Source: Methylotenera sp.
GTDB taxonomy: Bacteria > Pseudomonadota > Gammaproteobacteria > Burkholderiales > Methylophilaceae
DNA: 64,000 bases
Direction: 5' to 3'
Assembly (NCBI GenBank): GCA_020622105.1
Contig: JAHRYP010000006.1
Coordinates: forward strand, 1-64,000
Part shown: positions 1 through 9,395 of the stretch, piece by piece
How positions within the stretch are numbered: position 1 is the first letter of the stretch
Layout: every line of letters begins with the position of its first letter
Position numbers and translations under genes: made by a program
The notes under the pieces: generated by a model
Database searches by the model: none
Seen by the model: the letters and a program-made list of their open reading frames with translations, nothing else
What the model was told of the DNA's origin: nothing

Positions 1-1020
1 TCACTTAAAGTAGAACTGCTGCACAAAATCAATCAAAAAACCAAGCCGCCAGGTTCGTTAGGTTTTCTGGAGCCAATCGCGTTGCAGATTGGCTTGATAC
101 AGAATACATTGATGCCACGCTTGAACAAGCCAGCTTTGTTGGTATTTGCGGGTGATCATGGTGTTGTCGATGCTGGGGTCAGTCCTTATCCACAGGCGGT
201 GACTGCGCAGATGGTGCTGAATTTTTTACGGGGCGGCGCGGCAATTAATGTTTTTGCACGCCAGAGTAATATACTGCTGCGTGTTGTAGATGCCGGTGTA
301 AATCACAGCTTCGACAATCATCCTGATTTAATCCATGCAAAAGTAGGGTTTGGCACTAGAAACTTTTTGCTGGAACCAGCAATGACGCTTGAGCAGTGTG
401 AGCAAGCGCTTACTAAAGGTGCTGAGCTGGCACGGAATGAGATTAGCGCAGGCTGTAATGTGCTGGGTTTTGGCGAGATGGGCATAGGCAATACTTCATC
501 AGCCAGCTGCCTGATGAGTGTTTTGTGTAATATTCCGATTGAGCAGTGCGTAGGGCGTGGTACCGGGTTTGATGACGCCGGCCTGGCGAAAAAGACTGCA
601 ATACTCAAGCAAGCATTGGCGCAGCATCAATTAAATGATGGTAACGCTATGCAGGTGCTGGCAACCTTTGGTGGCTTTGAAATTGCCATGATGGCAGGCG
701 CAATGCTGGGTGCAGCTCAGCAGAATGCGGTTTTATTGATTGATGGTTTTATTGCAACTGCGGCTTTGCTGGTGGCTTATCATCTGCAGCCGAATATCCT
801 GCACTATTGTATCTTTGCACACTGCTCCGGTGAGGCCGGTCACCGTCAGCTATTGGCGCATCTGCATGTAAAGCCTTTGCTGGATGCAGGTTTGCGATTG
901 GGTGAGGGTACCGGTGCTGCGCTGGCTTACCCGATGGTGCAAGCGGCGGTGAATTTTTTAAACGAGATGGCTTCGTTTGAAAGTGCCGGTATCAGTGAAA
1001 AATCAGTAGCAGGTGAATAA
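1..1020 (+). CDS. cobT: Nicotinate-nucleotide-dimethylbenzimidazole phosphoribosyltransferase, 5' partial
   Basis: CobT transfers the phosphoribosyl group of nicotinate mononucleotide to 5,6-dimethylbenzimidazole, giving alpha-ribazole phosphate for the lower ligand of cobalamin. The frame is open from base 1, and the family motif KTKPPGSLG lies at visible residues 14-22, upstream of the first internal start codon. The gene therefore begins before the window and lacks perhaps 15-20 residues here. The GEGTGAAL motif near the C-terminus carries the conserved catalytic Glu at about visible residue 302. The stop codon shares one base with the cobS start, so the two are translationally close. Together with bluB at 7.4-8.1 kb it supplies the DMB nucleotide loop. 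Confidence 0.96.
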   Translation, partial: SLKVELLHKINQKTKPPGSLGFLEPIALQIGLIQNTLMPRLNKPALLVFAGDHGVVDAGVSPYPQAVTAQMVLNFLRGGAAINVFARQSNILLRVVDAGVNHSFDNHPDLIHAKVGFGTRNFLLEPAMTLEQCEQALTKGAELARNEISAGCNVLGFGEMGIGNTSSASCLMSVLCNIPIEQCVGRGTGFDDAGLAKKTAILKQALAQHQLNDGNAMQVLATFGGFEIAMMAGAMLGAAQQNAVLLIDGFIATAALLVAYHLQPNILHYCIFAHCSGEAGHRQLLAHLHVKPLLDAGLRLGEGTGAALAYPMVQAAVNFLNEMASFESAGISEKSVAGE

Positions 1021-1826
1021 TGCTGAATACCCTATGTAAGGAATGGCGTTACTTTTTACTGGCAGTCGGTTTTTTTACGCGTATTCCCGTCCCCAGTTTT
1101 GCAAACTTTGAAGAGCAGGAGCTTAATCATTCGGCAAAATATTTTCCACTCGTAGGCATATTCGTTGGCATGGTTGGTGCGCTGGTATTTGTGCTGGCTA
1201 TGCGGATTTTCCCAACCGGTATTGCCGTTTTGCTAAGCATGGTTGCCACTATTTATGTGACCGGCGCTTTTCATGAAGACGGCATGGCCGATAGTATTGA
1301 TGGCATAGGCGGCGGCTGGGATAGGGAGCGCATACTCACGATTATGCAGGATTCCAGACTTGGTACTTACGGCGCACTGGCTTTGTTTTTAATGGTATTT
1401 GCCAAGTTTCAGGTATTAAACGCATTGCCGGTTCACAGCGTGGCCTATATATTAATTGCCGCCCATGCGCTAAGCCGATTATGTGCAGTTTGTGTGATGG
1501 CAACATTGAGCTATGCAAAAGCGGACGGCAAAGCCAAGCCGCTGGCGACTGAGGTGAAGTTTAAAGATTTAGTCGTGGCGACTATTTTTGGTTTGTTACC
1601 CTTGGTGCTGTTGTATTGGTATTTGCTTGCAGATCTAACGGATGTGCGTGATGTGGTTATCTTTACGCTAAGCTGGCTGATCTGTGTCGGTTTAATTTGG
1701 TTCTGGTGGCGTAATAAAATCAAGCGCTGGCTTGGTGGTTACACCGGTGATTGCCTGGGAGCAATGCAGCAGATGACTGAGCTTGCATTTTATTTGGGTG
1801 TGCTCGCTTATTTCGGTTTTTATTAG
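1020..1826 (+). CDS. cobS: Adenosylcobinamide-GDP ribazoletransferase (cobalamin synthase)
   Basis: CobS is the integral membrane enzyme that joins adenosylcobinamide-GDP and alpha-ribazole (phosphate), the step that closes the nucleotide loop. The 268-residue length is close to the family norm. The acidic motif HEDGMADSIDG at residues 85-95 is the conserved metal/substrate signature. Several hydrophobic stretches (about residues 44-82, 123-165 and 184-230) fit a polytopic inner-membrane protein. Its ATG overlaps the cobT stop (TAATG), and cobC follows after 15 bases, so cobT-cobS-cobC form a forward transcription unit. Confidence 0.95.
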   Translation: MLNTLCKEWRYFLLAVGFFTRIPVPSFANFEEQELNHSAKYFPLVGIFVGMVGALVFVLAMRIFPTGIAVLLSMVATIYVTGAFHEDGMADSIDGIGGGWDRERILTIMQDSRLGTYGALALFLMVFAKFQVLNALPVHSVAYILIAAHALSRLCAVCVMATLSYAKADGKAKPLATEVKFKDLVVATIFGLLPLVLLYWYLLADLTDVRDVVIFTLSWLICVGLIWFWWRNKIKRWLGGYTGDCLGAMQQMTELAFYLGVLAYFGFY

Positions 1827-1841
1827 TTAATTGAATTTTCC

Positions 1842-2408
1842 ATGAAATTGCATTTAATACGTCATACAACATTAGATATACCTTCAGGTGTTTGCTATGG
1901 GCAAAGCGATGTTGATGTTTCAGAGAATTTCCACGCAGAATGTGATTTATTAAAAAAGAAACTCGCGCATATCAAGTTTGATGCCGTATATGCAAGCCCG
2001 CTACAGCGTTGCGTTAAACTGGCGAATGCGCTTGATTTAGCTCCAATTCAGTTGGATCACCGATTAAAAGAGCTGCATTTTGGCGACTGGGAAATGCAGG
2101 CTTGGGATAGCATTCCGCGTGATGTATTTGATATCTGGGCAAATGACTATGCAAATTTATCACCGCCTAATGGTGAGAGTTTTTCGCAGCTGCATCTCCG
2201 CTCAAAAAGCTTTATAGAAGATGTGAGCAGTCACTCACGCGGTAAGGAAATCGCTGTTGTTACGCATGGCGGTGTGATTCGCGCCATGCTGGCAGAAGTG
2301 CTGAATATGCCTTTGAAAGGTTTGTTCCGCGTGGTGATTGATCATGCCAGCGTAACGAGAATATCGTTTGACGATGAAGTGCCTAGAATTCACTTTGTTA
2401 ACCGGTAG
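1842..2408 (+). CDS. cobC: Alpha-ribazole phosphatase, histidine phosphatase family
   Basis: A 188-residue member of the histidine phosphatase (phosphoglycerate mutase-like) superfamily. The catalytic motif LIRHT at residues 5-9 (RH at 7-8) and a second His in VVTHGGVIRAM near residue 142 are visible. Position directly after cobS makes alpha-ribazole-5'-phosphate or adenosylcobalamin-5'-phosphate the likely substrate. Sequence alone does not separate CobC from other small histidine phosphatases, so the name rests on context. The gene ends 20 bases before the convergent gene at 2429-3415, with no obvious terminator between them. Confidence 0.85.
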   Translation: MKLHLIRHTTLDIPSGVCYGQSDVDVSENFHAECDLLKKKLAHIKFDAVYASPLQRCVKLANALDLAPIQLDHRLKELHFGDWEMQAWDSIPRDVFDIWANDYANLSPPNGESFSQLHLRSKSFIEDVSSHSRGKEIAVVTHGGVIRAMLAEVLNMPLKGLFRVVIDHASVTRISFDDEVPRIHFVNR

Positions 2409-2428
2409 CTTAAAGCAGATGTATAAAC

Positions 2429-3415
2429 TTAAAATGCTTTAAGTGCAGCTTCCAGTTTCGCCCAGCCTTCTGCAGTGGGCAAGCCAAATCGTAATGCAGA
2501 AGCTTCAGGAAAATACCTGACCCAGATACCCTGTTTAGCTAACTGCTGCTGCCGCACTTGAGCTTCTTTTAGCGGAACGTACTGAAACAGCGCTGTACCA
2601 GACTTGGGTGCCAAACCATTTTCAGAAAGTAATGCGGCAAGGCGCATGCTGTTGGCCGATAGCTGCAAGCGTGTATTCTGTTGCCACGTAAAGTCAGTTA
2701 ATGCCTGCGTGGCAATGAAGCGGCTGGGCCCGCTAAGTGACCAGGGGCCAAGTATTTCCTGCGCTTTTGTTAACCATTGCGGGCTGGCAAGCAAAAAGCC
2801 AACTCTGGCACCAGCCAGACCAAAAAATTTTCCTAATGAGCGCAGTACAAACAAACCCTCTAAATGCGTATGTTGTGCAATGCTGTTTTCCGGCGTGGCA
2901 TCCATAAAAGCTTCATCTACCACCAGCCAGCCGCCGCGATTCTGCAGCTGCTGATGCAGATTGAGTAAGTCTGCGGCTGGATATCTGGTCGCGGTAGGAT
3001 TATTCGGGTTGCACAGCAACACTACATCAGCACTGTTCAGAATGTCGTCATCTAAATCAGTAAAAGTACTGATTTGATGACCGCAACATTGCCATGCATA
3101 GGCGTGTTCTTTATACATCAGGCTCGGCATTGCCACTTTACAAGCAGGGCGCAGTCTTGGCAGAATCTGTATGGCAGCCTGCGACCCAGCAGTAGGTTGT
3201 GCAGCGCGGCTGCCAAAAAAGGCGCAGGCTGCTTCAGTCAGGCCATCTTCCTCAATCGGCAGTCGCTGCCATATAGCAGGCGGTATTTCCGGTAACGGAT
3301 AGCCGTTGGGGTTGATGCCCGTAGACAAGTCGAGCCAGTCTGCAAGCGGAATATTGTATTGCGCGGCAGCTAGAGTTAAATTGCCGCCATGTTCAAGCAT
3401 GGCTGACCAATCCAA
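2429..3415 (-). CDS. cobD: Threonine-phosphate decarboxylase-type PLP enzyme of the cobalamin pathway
   Basis: A fold-type I PLP protein of 328 residues related to histidinol-phosphate aminotransferase. In cobalamin loci this family decarboxylates L-threonine phosphate to (R)-1-amino-2-propanol phosphate, the linker between the corrin ring and the nucleotide loop. Visible motifs are CNPNNPT at residues 135-141, VVDEAF with the cofactor-binding Asp at 167, and RSLGKFFGLAG with the Schiff-base Lys at 196. The start overlaps the end of cbiB by 23 bases, so the two reverse genes are coupled and CbiB would use its product. The symbol follows Salmonella usage; other organisms call this gene cobC. 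Confidence 0.88.
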   Translation of the reverse strand: MDWSAMLEHGGNLTLAAAQYNIPLADWLDLSTGINPNGYPLPEIPPAIWQRLPIEEDGLTEAACAFFGSRAAQPTAGSQAAIQILPRLRPACKVAMPSLMYKEHAYAWQCCGHQISTFTDLDDDILNSADVVLLCNPNNPTATRYPAADLLNLHQQLQNRGGWLVVDEAFMDATPENSIAQHTHLEGLFVLRSLGKFFGLAGARVGFLLASPQWLTKAQEILGPWSLSGPSRFIATQALTDFTWQQNTRLQLSANSMRLAALLSENGLAPKSGTALFQYVPLKEAQVRQQQLAKQGIWVRYFPEASALRFGLPTAEGWAKLEAALKAF

Positions 3416-4340
3416 TTAATATGCCAAGGGTTAACATTACCAATAGCCAGAGGTACACTCCGTGCCTTACGAGTTTAAGCGCACGTTCTATGTCTTCTGC
3501 AATCGGTGCCTCGCCTGCACCCAGATTCGGGCGCTCATGCCACTCACCTTGGTAACGTGCGGCGCCACCAAGCTGCACGTGTAGTGCACCAGCCCCAGCT
3601 GCCATCACTGGCCCTGCATTGGGGCTATCCCAGAGTGGAGCCTGAGTTTTCCAGCAGTTTAATGCCAGTTTCGTGTTACCAAGTATTGCATAAGTCAGCG
3701 CAGTCAGCCGCGCAGGAATATAGTCCAGCACATCATCCAGCCTTGCTGCTGCCCAGCCAAAATAGTAAAAGCGCGGTGTTTTATAGCCCCACATGGCATC
3801 CATCGTGTTGGCCAGGCGAAACAATAATGCACCTGTGCCACCGGCAATAAAAAACCAGAATAATGCGCCAAATACACCATCATTACCATTTTCGAGCACA
3901 GACTCTACCGTAGCTGGCACAGGCTCAATTGCCGCCGAATCGCGGCTTACCATATACGATGCTGCGATTTTGGCCGATGCTTCGTCATGGTTGTTAAGGG
4001 CGCGCGTTACTGCACGTGCATGGTCGTGCAAGCTTTTATGACCGATGGCAAAATACAGCAGCAGTGTATCTGCCACAATACTGATAACGGGAATATGGCA
4101 TAGCCAATAAGCTAATAAAATAAACGGCGCAAGCAGCAAAGCCAGTGCAAATGTGCCTACCCAACGTTGATTGGCATTATTTTTTTTGTTTGCAATGTTA
4201 AGTGAGGCTTCCAGCTTGCTTGCCAGCCAGCCGAACCCAACCAAAGGGTGGAAACGACGCGGCTCGCCTATCATAAAATCAAGCAGCACTGCTGCCATGG
4301 CAATGCACGGCATTATGAGATAATCAGGGTATGAAAACAT
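3393..4340 (-). CDS. cbiB: Adenosylcobinamide-phosphate synthase
   Basis: CbiB condenses adenosylcobyric acid with aminopropanol (phosphate) to give adenosylcobinamide (phosphate); it is a polytopic inner-membrane enzyme. The motif [19 protein letters not shown] near the N-terminus and [17 protein letters not shown] near residue 250 are typical of the family. The reading frame is open further upstream to 4436, but family alignment by eye favours the Met at 4340 or the Met at 4313. The 4340 start overlaps the divergent cobQ start by 10 bases; the 4313 start would leave a 17-base gap. Neither has a clear Shine-Dalgarno sequence, so the exact start is open. Confidence 0.92.
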   Translation of the reverse strand: MFSYPDYLIMPCIAMAAVLLDFMIGEPRRFHPLVGFGWLASKLEASLNIANKKNNANQRWVGTFALALLLAPFILLAYWLCHIPVISIVADTLLLYFAIGHKSLHDHARAVTRALNNHDEASAKIAASYMVSRDSAAIEPVPATVESVLENGNDGVFGALFWFFIAGGTGALLFRLANTMDAMWGYKTPRFYYFGWAAARLDDVLDYIPARLTALTYAILGNTKLALNCWKTQAPLWDSPNAGPVMAAGAGALHVQLGGAARYQGEWHERPNLGAGEAPIAEDIERALKLVRHGVYLWLLVMLTLGILIGLVSHA

Positions 4341-5818
4341 TAATGGTTCAAGGCACAACGTCCGATGCGGGCAAAAGCACCCTTGTTGCGGCATTGTGCC
4401 GTATATTGTATCGCAGAGGCATGCGTGTTGCGCCATTTAAGCCGCAAAATATGGCGCTAAATTCTGCGGTAACGGTTGATGGCGGGGAAATCGGGCGCGC
4501 TCAGGCGGTGCAGGCTTTTGCCTGCGGATTGCAACCGCATACCGATATGAATCCGGTGCTATTAAAACCCAACACAGATACTGGCTGTCAGGTCATTATC
4601 CACGGCCAGGTGGTGTGCAATCTTGAGGCTGTCGGCTATCACGCTTATAAACCGACCGCCATGCGTGCAGTGTTGGCATCCTGGCAGCGCCTGCAGTCAA
4701 ATTATGAATACATCGTGGTTGAAGGCGCCGGCAGCCCGGCAGAAATCAATCTGCGCGAAAATGATATTGCCAATATGGGGTTTGCCGAGGCAGTGGATTG
4801 TCCGGTGATTCTGATTGCCGACATTGATAGGGGCGGCGTATTTGCGCATATTGTGGGTACATTGGCATTGCTGTCTGAAAGTGAACGAGCGCGCGTTATC
4901 GGTTTTGTAATCAATCGTTTCCGTGGTGACATTGCGTTGTTACAGCCCGGTCTGGATTGGCTAGAGCAGGAAACAGGCAAGCCGGTTCTGGGTGTGATTC
5001 CTTACCTTCATGGCATGCATATCGAGGCAGAAGATGCAGTGCCTGAAACTAAAACTATTGCTATGGGTGAGCGATACAGCCAGTCAGATATCGCCGATGC
5101 AAGGCGCTTGGTGGTAGTGGTGCCGGTGTTGCCGCATATCTCCAACCACACCGATTTCGATGCACTGCGGCTGCATCCGCAGGTAGATTTCCATTTTGTA
5201 AAAATGAATGAAACCATTCCGCCAGCCGATTTGATCATATTGCCGGGCAGCAAGAATGTACGCGGCGACCTGGACTTTTTACGTGCACATGGCTGGCAGC
5301 AGGTGCTCACCAGACATTTGCGTTATGGCGGTAAAGTATTGGGTATTTGCGGCGGCTTTCAGATGCTGGGAAATTTGGTTCATGACCCTTTTTCCATCGA
5401 AGGCGAAGCTGGCTCAAGTGCCGGTTTTGGCTGGCTGGATATGGAAACCACGCTTGAACAGTCTAAACAGTTGAAACAAGTCACAGCTAAATTAGCCTTT
5501 GCTGAGGCGGATGTGACCGGTTACGAAATTCACATGGGCGTCAGTACGGGCGCTGCGCTGCAGAACCCTGCGCTGTACATCACCGATGGCGAGCCCAGGC
5601 AGCCTGAAGGTGCCATTTCTGCTGATAATCAGGTGGCGGGTACTTACTTGCATGGCTTATTTGATCATGCGCAATCCTGTGCGGCATGGCTGCAATGGGC
5701 GGGTCTGCAGGCGCAGCAGACGTTTGACTATGAGCAGTTCAGAAGTGATGAGCTAGACCGGCTGGCAGATTGCGTGGAGCAGCATCTCGATTGGACCAAG
5801 CTAGACCAGTATATCTAG
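4331..5818 (+). CDS. cobQ: Cobyric acid synthase (glutamine-hydrolysing)
   Basis: CobQ amidates the b, d, e and g side chains of adenosylcobyrinic acid a,c-diamide with glutamine and ATP, giving cobyric acid. The 495-residue protein has the MinD/ParA-like N-terminal P-loop GTTSDAGKS at residues 8-16, and a class I glutamine amidotransferase domain with [10 protein letters not shown] (nucleophile Cys at about 340) and the late YLHGLF His motif. It is transcribed divergently from cbiB with overlapping 5' ends, so both promoters must lie inside the neighbouring coding sequence. There is no riboswitch here, unlike the btuB operon. It converges on the small S4 gene at 5872-6090. Confidence 0.96.
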   Translation: MKTLMVQGTTSDAGKSTLVAALCRILYRRGMRVAPFKPQNMALNSAVTVDGGEIGRAQAVQAFACGLQPHTDMNPVLLKPNTDTGCQVIIHGQVVCNLEAVGYHAYKPTAMRAVLASWQRLQSNYEYIVVEGAGSPAEINLRENDIANMGFAEAVDCPVILIADIDRGGVFAHIVGTLALLSESERARVIGFVINRFRGDIALLQPGLDWLEQETGKPVLGVIPYLHGMHIEAEDAVPETKTIAMGERYSQSDIADARRLVVVVPVLPHISNHTDFDALRLHPQVDFHFVKMNETIPPADLIILPGSKNVRGDLDFLRAHGWQQVLTRHLRYGGKVLGICGGFQMLGNLVHDPFSIEGEAGSSAGFGWLDMETTLEQSKQLKQVTAKLAFAEADVTGYEIHMGVSTGAALQNPALYITDGEPRQPEGAISADNQVAGTYLHGLFDHAQSCAAWLQWAGLQAQQTFDYEQFRSDELDRLADCVEQHLDWTKLDQYI

Positions 5819-5871
5819 GCCAGTAAGCTTGGCGGCAGAATAGCTGAAGATGCTGTTTATGTTGTGTTAAG

Positions 5872-6090
5872 TTAAGCGGTGGTGACTTTTATTTTCTGCC
5901 CCATGCACTCTACTATTTGTCCCGCGCGGATCTTGGCTGTTCTGCGGGTTTCAATGTTGCCGTCTACTTGTACGATACCATCTGATACCATCAGTTTGCC
6001 TTGGCCGCCGCTGTTAGCGATGCCAGCGAGTTTAAGCAGATTGCACAGTTCAATGAATTCACCATTTAATTCAAAAGTTACGGTTTCCAT
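5872..6090 (-). CDS. Small S4-domain RNA-binding protein (YbcJ-like)
   Basis: A 72-residue protein made almost entirely of an S4 RNA-binding fold: FIELCNLLKLAGIANSGGQGK, the VQVDGNIETRR strand-turn and a C-terminal beta strand VECMGQKIKV. It resembles E. coli YbcJ, a small S4 protein thought to bind RNA, whose exact job is unclear. The ATG starts two bases after the cobU stop, so it is the last gene of the riboswitch-controlled btuB-cobU operon. Nothing in its sequence ties it to corrinoids; it may simply be carried by the transcript. Confidence 0.85.
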   Translation of the reverse strand: METVTFELNGEFIELCNLLKLAGIANSGGQGKLMVSDGIVQVDGNIETRRTAKIRAGQIVECMGQKIKVTTA

Positions 6091-6092
6091 AG

Positions 6093-6620
6093 TTATCCTT
6101 TAAGTGTAAGCGGCAAGCCCGCTGCAATAAAACTGACTTTATCCGCCAGTTGGGCTACCGCTTGATTCAGCCTGCCTTGTTCATCTTGAAATTGCCGATT
6201 GATTTCACCCAGCGGCACAATACCCATGCCTACTTCATTGCTGACCAGCAATACTGTGCCGGAAAGTTTCGGTAAAGTTTCCAGCAGTTTGCTACGTTCT
6301 GTTTGCCAATCGAGATTATCCGGGCGATCGCAGTCCGGGCAAATGCATTGTGCCAGCCAAAGCGTCAGGCAGTCTACGATCAGGCAGCGATCCGGCTTTG
6401 CCTGTTCCTGCAAGGTTGTACCTAAGTCAAATGATTGCTCGATGGTTTTCCAGTGGTCAGGACGGCGCACCTGATGATGTGCTACGCGTGCACCAAACTC
6501 TGCGTCGTATACCTGCGCAGTGGCAATATAAACAACTTCCTGCCCGCTGTTTAAAGCCAGATTCTCCGCGTAGACACTTTTGCCCGAACGCGCACCGCCT
6601 AAAATTAAATGTATCGCCAT
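6093..6620 (-). CDS. cobU: Adenosylcobinamide kinase / adenosylcobinamide-phosphate guanylyltransferase
   Basis: CobU (CobP) phosphorylates adenosylcobinamide and transfers GMP to it, producing adenosylcobinamide-GDP for CobS. The P-loop GGARSGKS lies at about residues 7-14 from the chosen start, and the family motif NEVGMGIVP follows at about 125. The frame is open to 6662, but that would overlap the upstream gene; starting at the Met of MAIHLILGGARSGKS gives a 175-residue protein with the usual N-terminus and a two-base gap to the BtuF-like gene. This is the kinase/guanylyltransferase for both salvage of cobinamide and the de novo branch. Confidence 0.95.
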   Translation of the reverse strand: MAIHLILGGARSGKSVYAENLALNSGQEVVYIATAQVYDAEFGARVAHHQVRRPDHWKTIEQSFDLGTTLQEQAKPDRCLIVDCLTLWLAQCICPDCDRPDNLDWQTERSKLLETLPKLSGTVLLVSNEVGMGIVPLGEINRQFQDEQGRLNQAVAQLADKVSFIAAGLPLTLKG

Positions 6621-6622
6621 AA

Positions 6623-7438
6623 TTAACCTAAATTGTTTGCTTTGTTTTCTAATGCAGCCCATTGCTCAAAAATAGTTTGCAGCTGTTTTAAGCCATGTGT
6701 AATGACTGATGGGCCAGGCTGCAGGATGTCGGCAGATTTTATTTCGACCACAAAACCGTTTTGAACCGCAGGCATTGCAAACCAGCCAGCACGTGCCGTA
6801 ACCTGCTCGGGCTGAAACTTTTTACCGCACCAGGAACCGATGATAATGTCCGGCATACGCGCCAAAACCTGTTCCGGCGTTACGGTACGTTCACGCGCGC
6901 TATGAAATTGCGACAGTTCCGGAAAGCAGTCTTCACCGCCTGCAATCTCGACCAATTCAGCTGCCCAGCGGATGCTGCACATCATGGGAGCATCCCATTC
7001 TTCAAAATACACTTTGGGCTTACGCGGTAAATGGCGGCCAGAAGCGCGCGCCTTTTCTATTTGCAATTGCAGCTCAACAATAAGCTTTGATGCCTCATCC
7101 GTTTTTCCTACGAGCGCGCCAACGGTCGCGATCATACGCAGAATTTCTGCTACAGAACGCTGATTAAACACATGGACTTCAATACCGGCTTTGATCAAAG
7201 ATGCAGCAATGTCAGCCTGCAGGTTGGAGAACCCCAGCACCAGATCAGGTTTTAGTTCAAGAATCTTGTCGATTTTTGCTGAGGTGAAAGCAGAGACTTT
7301 GGGTTTTTCTTTACGCGCAATAGCTGGCCGCGTGGTGTAGCCGGATATACCGACAATACGATCCTGCTCACCCAGTGCATACAGTACCTCTACAGTTTCG
7401 GTAGTAAGGCAAACGATACGTTGCGGCAGGTATGACAT
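6623..7438 (-). CDS. BtuF-like cobalamin-binding protein without a signal peptide
   Basis: The protein has the BtuF/TroA-type substrate-binding fold: PQRIVCLTTETVEVLYALG at the start, the GISGYTTRP and LVLGFSNLQADIAASL segments, and the FEEWDAP and IIIGSWCGKK motifs common in cobalamin-binding members. The start at 7438, three bases past the bluB stop codon, gives 271 residues with no signal peptide or lipobox; the open frame up to 7495 adds only polar residues. Classical BtuF is periplasmic and feeds BtuCD, but no BtuC or BtuD gene is nearby. A cytoplasmic corrinoid-handling role is an inference. It sits between bluB and cobU in the btuB operon. Confidence 0.85.
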   Translation of the reverse strand: MSYLPQRIVCLTTETVEVLYALGEQDRIVGISGYTTRPAIARKEKPKVSAFTSAKIDKILELKPDLVLGFSNLQADIAASLIKAGIEVHVFNQRSVAEILRMIATVGALVGKTDEASKLIVELQLQIEKARASGRHLPRKPKVYFEEWDAPMMCSIRWAAELVEIAGGEDCFPELSQFHSARERTVTPEQVLARMPDIIIGSWCGKKFQPEQVTARAGWFAMPAVQNGFVVEIKSADILQPGPSVITHGLKQLQTIFEQWAALENKANNLG

Positions 7439-7440
7439 CA

Positions 7441-8097
7441 CTATTTCCAGACGTTTTCCATAATCATTTCGGATAGCGGTTTCGCCTGTTTCCAACCTGT
7501 TTCTACCAGCATCGGTTCCTTATAAAAGGTATTTACATGACCTAAACACAATACTGCAATCGGTTTCGCATCAGCTGGAATATGCAGTAGCTCGCTGAGT
7601 TTAACCGGGTCAAAAATTGATACCCAGCCCATGCCCAAGCCTTCAGCACGCGCTGCCAGCCACATGTTCTGGATTGCACAGCTAACCGAGGCAATATCCA
7701 TTTCAGGCAGGGTTCTGCGACCGAATATGTGCTGTTCACGGTTGTTGCAAAGTGTGGCGATTAAAAGCTCGCCGCAGTCTAATATGCCTTCTACTTTCAG
7801 TTTCAGGAATTCAGCCATGCGTGTAGTATTTTCATGTTCACCGATTGCATGCGCCGTATGAATACGCTCTTCATCAACAAGCTTGTGTATGCTTTTGCGT
7901 AGATTCGCATCGGTGATTCTGACAAAGCGCCAAGGCTGCATTAAGCCCACACTTGGTGCCTGATGTGCTGCCTGCAAGATTCGTGTCAGCATTTCAGGTG
8001 CAACCGGCGTAGGAATAAAGTGCCGCATGTCGCGGCGCTCGGCAATCACGCGGTAAACCGCGGCGATTTCAGGATCTGAGTAACGATGCTGATTCAT
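7441..8097 (-). CDS. bluB: 5,6-dimethylbenzimidazole synthase
   Basis: BluB is a nitroreductase-fold flavoprotein that cannibalises reduced FMN with oxygen to make 5,6-dimethylbenzimidazole, the lower ligand used by CobT. The 218-residue protein shows RRDMRHFIPTPV near residue 22, VGLMQPWRFVRI near 55, and WVSIFDPVKLSELLHIPADAKPI (residues 165-190 region), which are typical of BluB. Its start overlaps the cbiA stop by four bases. An oxygen-dependent BluB implies aerobic synthesis of DMB and true cobalamin rather than a pseudo-cobamide. Confidence 0.94.
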   Translation of the reverse strand: MNQHRYSDPEIAAVYRVIAERRDMRHFIPTPVAPEMLTRILQAAHQAPSVGLMQPWRFVRITDANLRKSIHKLVDEERIHTAHAIGEHENTTRMAEFLKLKVEGILDCGELLIATLCNNREQHIFGRRTLPEMDIASVSCAIQNMWLAARAEGLGMGWVSIFDPVKLSELLHIPADAKPIAVLCLGHVNTFYKEPMLVETGWKQAKPLSEMIMENVWK

Positions 8098-9395
8098 AGG
8101 AATAATTTTGCCGCTGCTTCGGGGTTAGATGCAAAGTAAAAATGTAAAAAGCTCGCATGAATAGAATCATGCCGGTAAATATTTTCTGCTTTTCCAAAGC
8201 GGGTGGCAGCACTTGCAATCGGCTCAAGTGTAGTTTCAAAACTGCCGTAGTGAAAGGTGTGCGCACCAAGCTGCCCTTGCGGCAACTCGGCTTTGAGTGA
8301 GCCTAAACCCTGTAAACGCTCATGTATCCGACTATTGCCTGGTAATAAGCCAAATGTAGGTTTGCCATCAATACTTTCAGATAATGCCATCATGCCGCCG
8401 CACTCGGCCAATATCGGCTTATTGGCAATCAGTGTTGTATTTAAAGCATCGCGCATCGGTGAATTCTGGCTGATAGTATCAAGATGCAATTCCGGATAAC
8501 CGCCTGGCAGCCAGTAGGCGTCTGCTTCAGGTAAAGTCTGGTCATGCAGGGGTGAGAAGAACTTCAACGTTGCACCCATATCTATCAAGCAATCCAGATT
8601 GGCTTGATAGATAAAACAAAACGCTTCATCGCGCGCGATACCAATGGTTTTGTTGTTAAGCAGTTGCGGCAGCGAGGCTTGCGCTGGTACATTAAAAACT
8701 ACTGACGGCGGCAAAGGTAACGTCGACGATTCAGCTAAGGCTTTGGCCGCAGTTTCGATTTTTTCTTCCAGATCTGTGATTTCACTTGCCATGAATAGAC
8801 CCAGATGCCGTTCCGGCAAGCTCAGCTTTTCATTCTTTACTAACGCACCAAACCAGCTTAGATGCGGCGGCAGGCTATCACGCAATAGCTTGGCGTGGCC
8901 TTCACTGCCAACCTTATTTGCCAGCACGCCGGCGCCAATCAGCTGTGGCCGATACGCCAGTAAACCAGATGCAAGTGCACCGAAAGTTTGCGCCATACCG
9001 CTTGCATCAATGGTGATGATCACCGGCAGATTAAAGCGCTGTGCGATATCTGCGCTGGAGGGAGTGCCGTCATATAAACCCATTACTCCTTCAACAATAA
9101 TGAGGTCGGCATTCTGGGCGGCGCGATAAAGCTGGGCTTCGCCATCGGCCTCGCTGCACATGGTGAAGTCGAGGTTGTATACAGGGCGGCCGGTAGCCGT
9201 GGCAAGTATCATCGGGTCAAGAAAGTCAGGCCCGCACTTGAAAGCATGCACACGCAGCCCGCGATTGCGCCAGGCGCGTGCCAGAGCTGCCGTGATCAAG
9301 GTTTTACCTTGGCCGGAGGCTGGTGCAGAAATAAGAACGGTAGGGCAGGTGACAGGCTTCATGCTGAGTACTTGATGTTGTGGATTATTTACCAT
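8094..9395 (-). CDS. cobB: Cobyrinic acid a,c-diamide synthase
   Basis: This enzyme (CobB in aerobic nomenclature, CbiA in anaerobic) amidates the a and c carboxylates of (hydrogeno)cobyrinic acid using glutamine. The 433 residues include the P-loop ISAPASGQGKT at 22-32, KCGPDFLDP at 53-61, and a glutamine amidotransferase domain with ILAECGGMMALSE (nucleophile Cys 332). The start at 9395 overlaps the cobO stop by seven bases; an internal Met at 9362 is also possible. No ring-synthesis genes are in this window, so its substrate must come from genes elsewhere or from imported precursor. Confidence 0.94.
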   Translation of the reverse strand: MVNNPQHQVLSMKPVTCPTVLISAPASGQGKTLITAALARAWRNRGLRVHAFKCGPDFLDPMILATATGRPVYNLDFTMCSEADGEAQLYRAAQNADLIIVEGVMGLYDGTPSSADIAQRFNLPVIITIDASGMAQTFGALASGLLAYRPQLIGAGVLANKVGSEGHAKLLRDSLPPHLSWFGALVKNEKLSLPERHLGLFMASEITDLEEKIETAAKALAESSTLPLPPSVVFNVPAQASLPQLLNNKTIGIARDEAFCFIYQANLDCLIDMGATLKFFSPLHDQTLPEADAYWLPGGYPELHLDTISQNSPMRDALNTTLIANKPILAECGGMMALSESIDGKPTFGLLPGNSRIHERLQGLGSLKAELPQGQLGAHTFHYGSFETTLEPIASAATRFGKAENIYRHDSIHASFLHFYFASNPEAAAKLFL

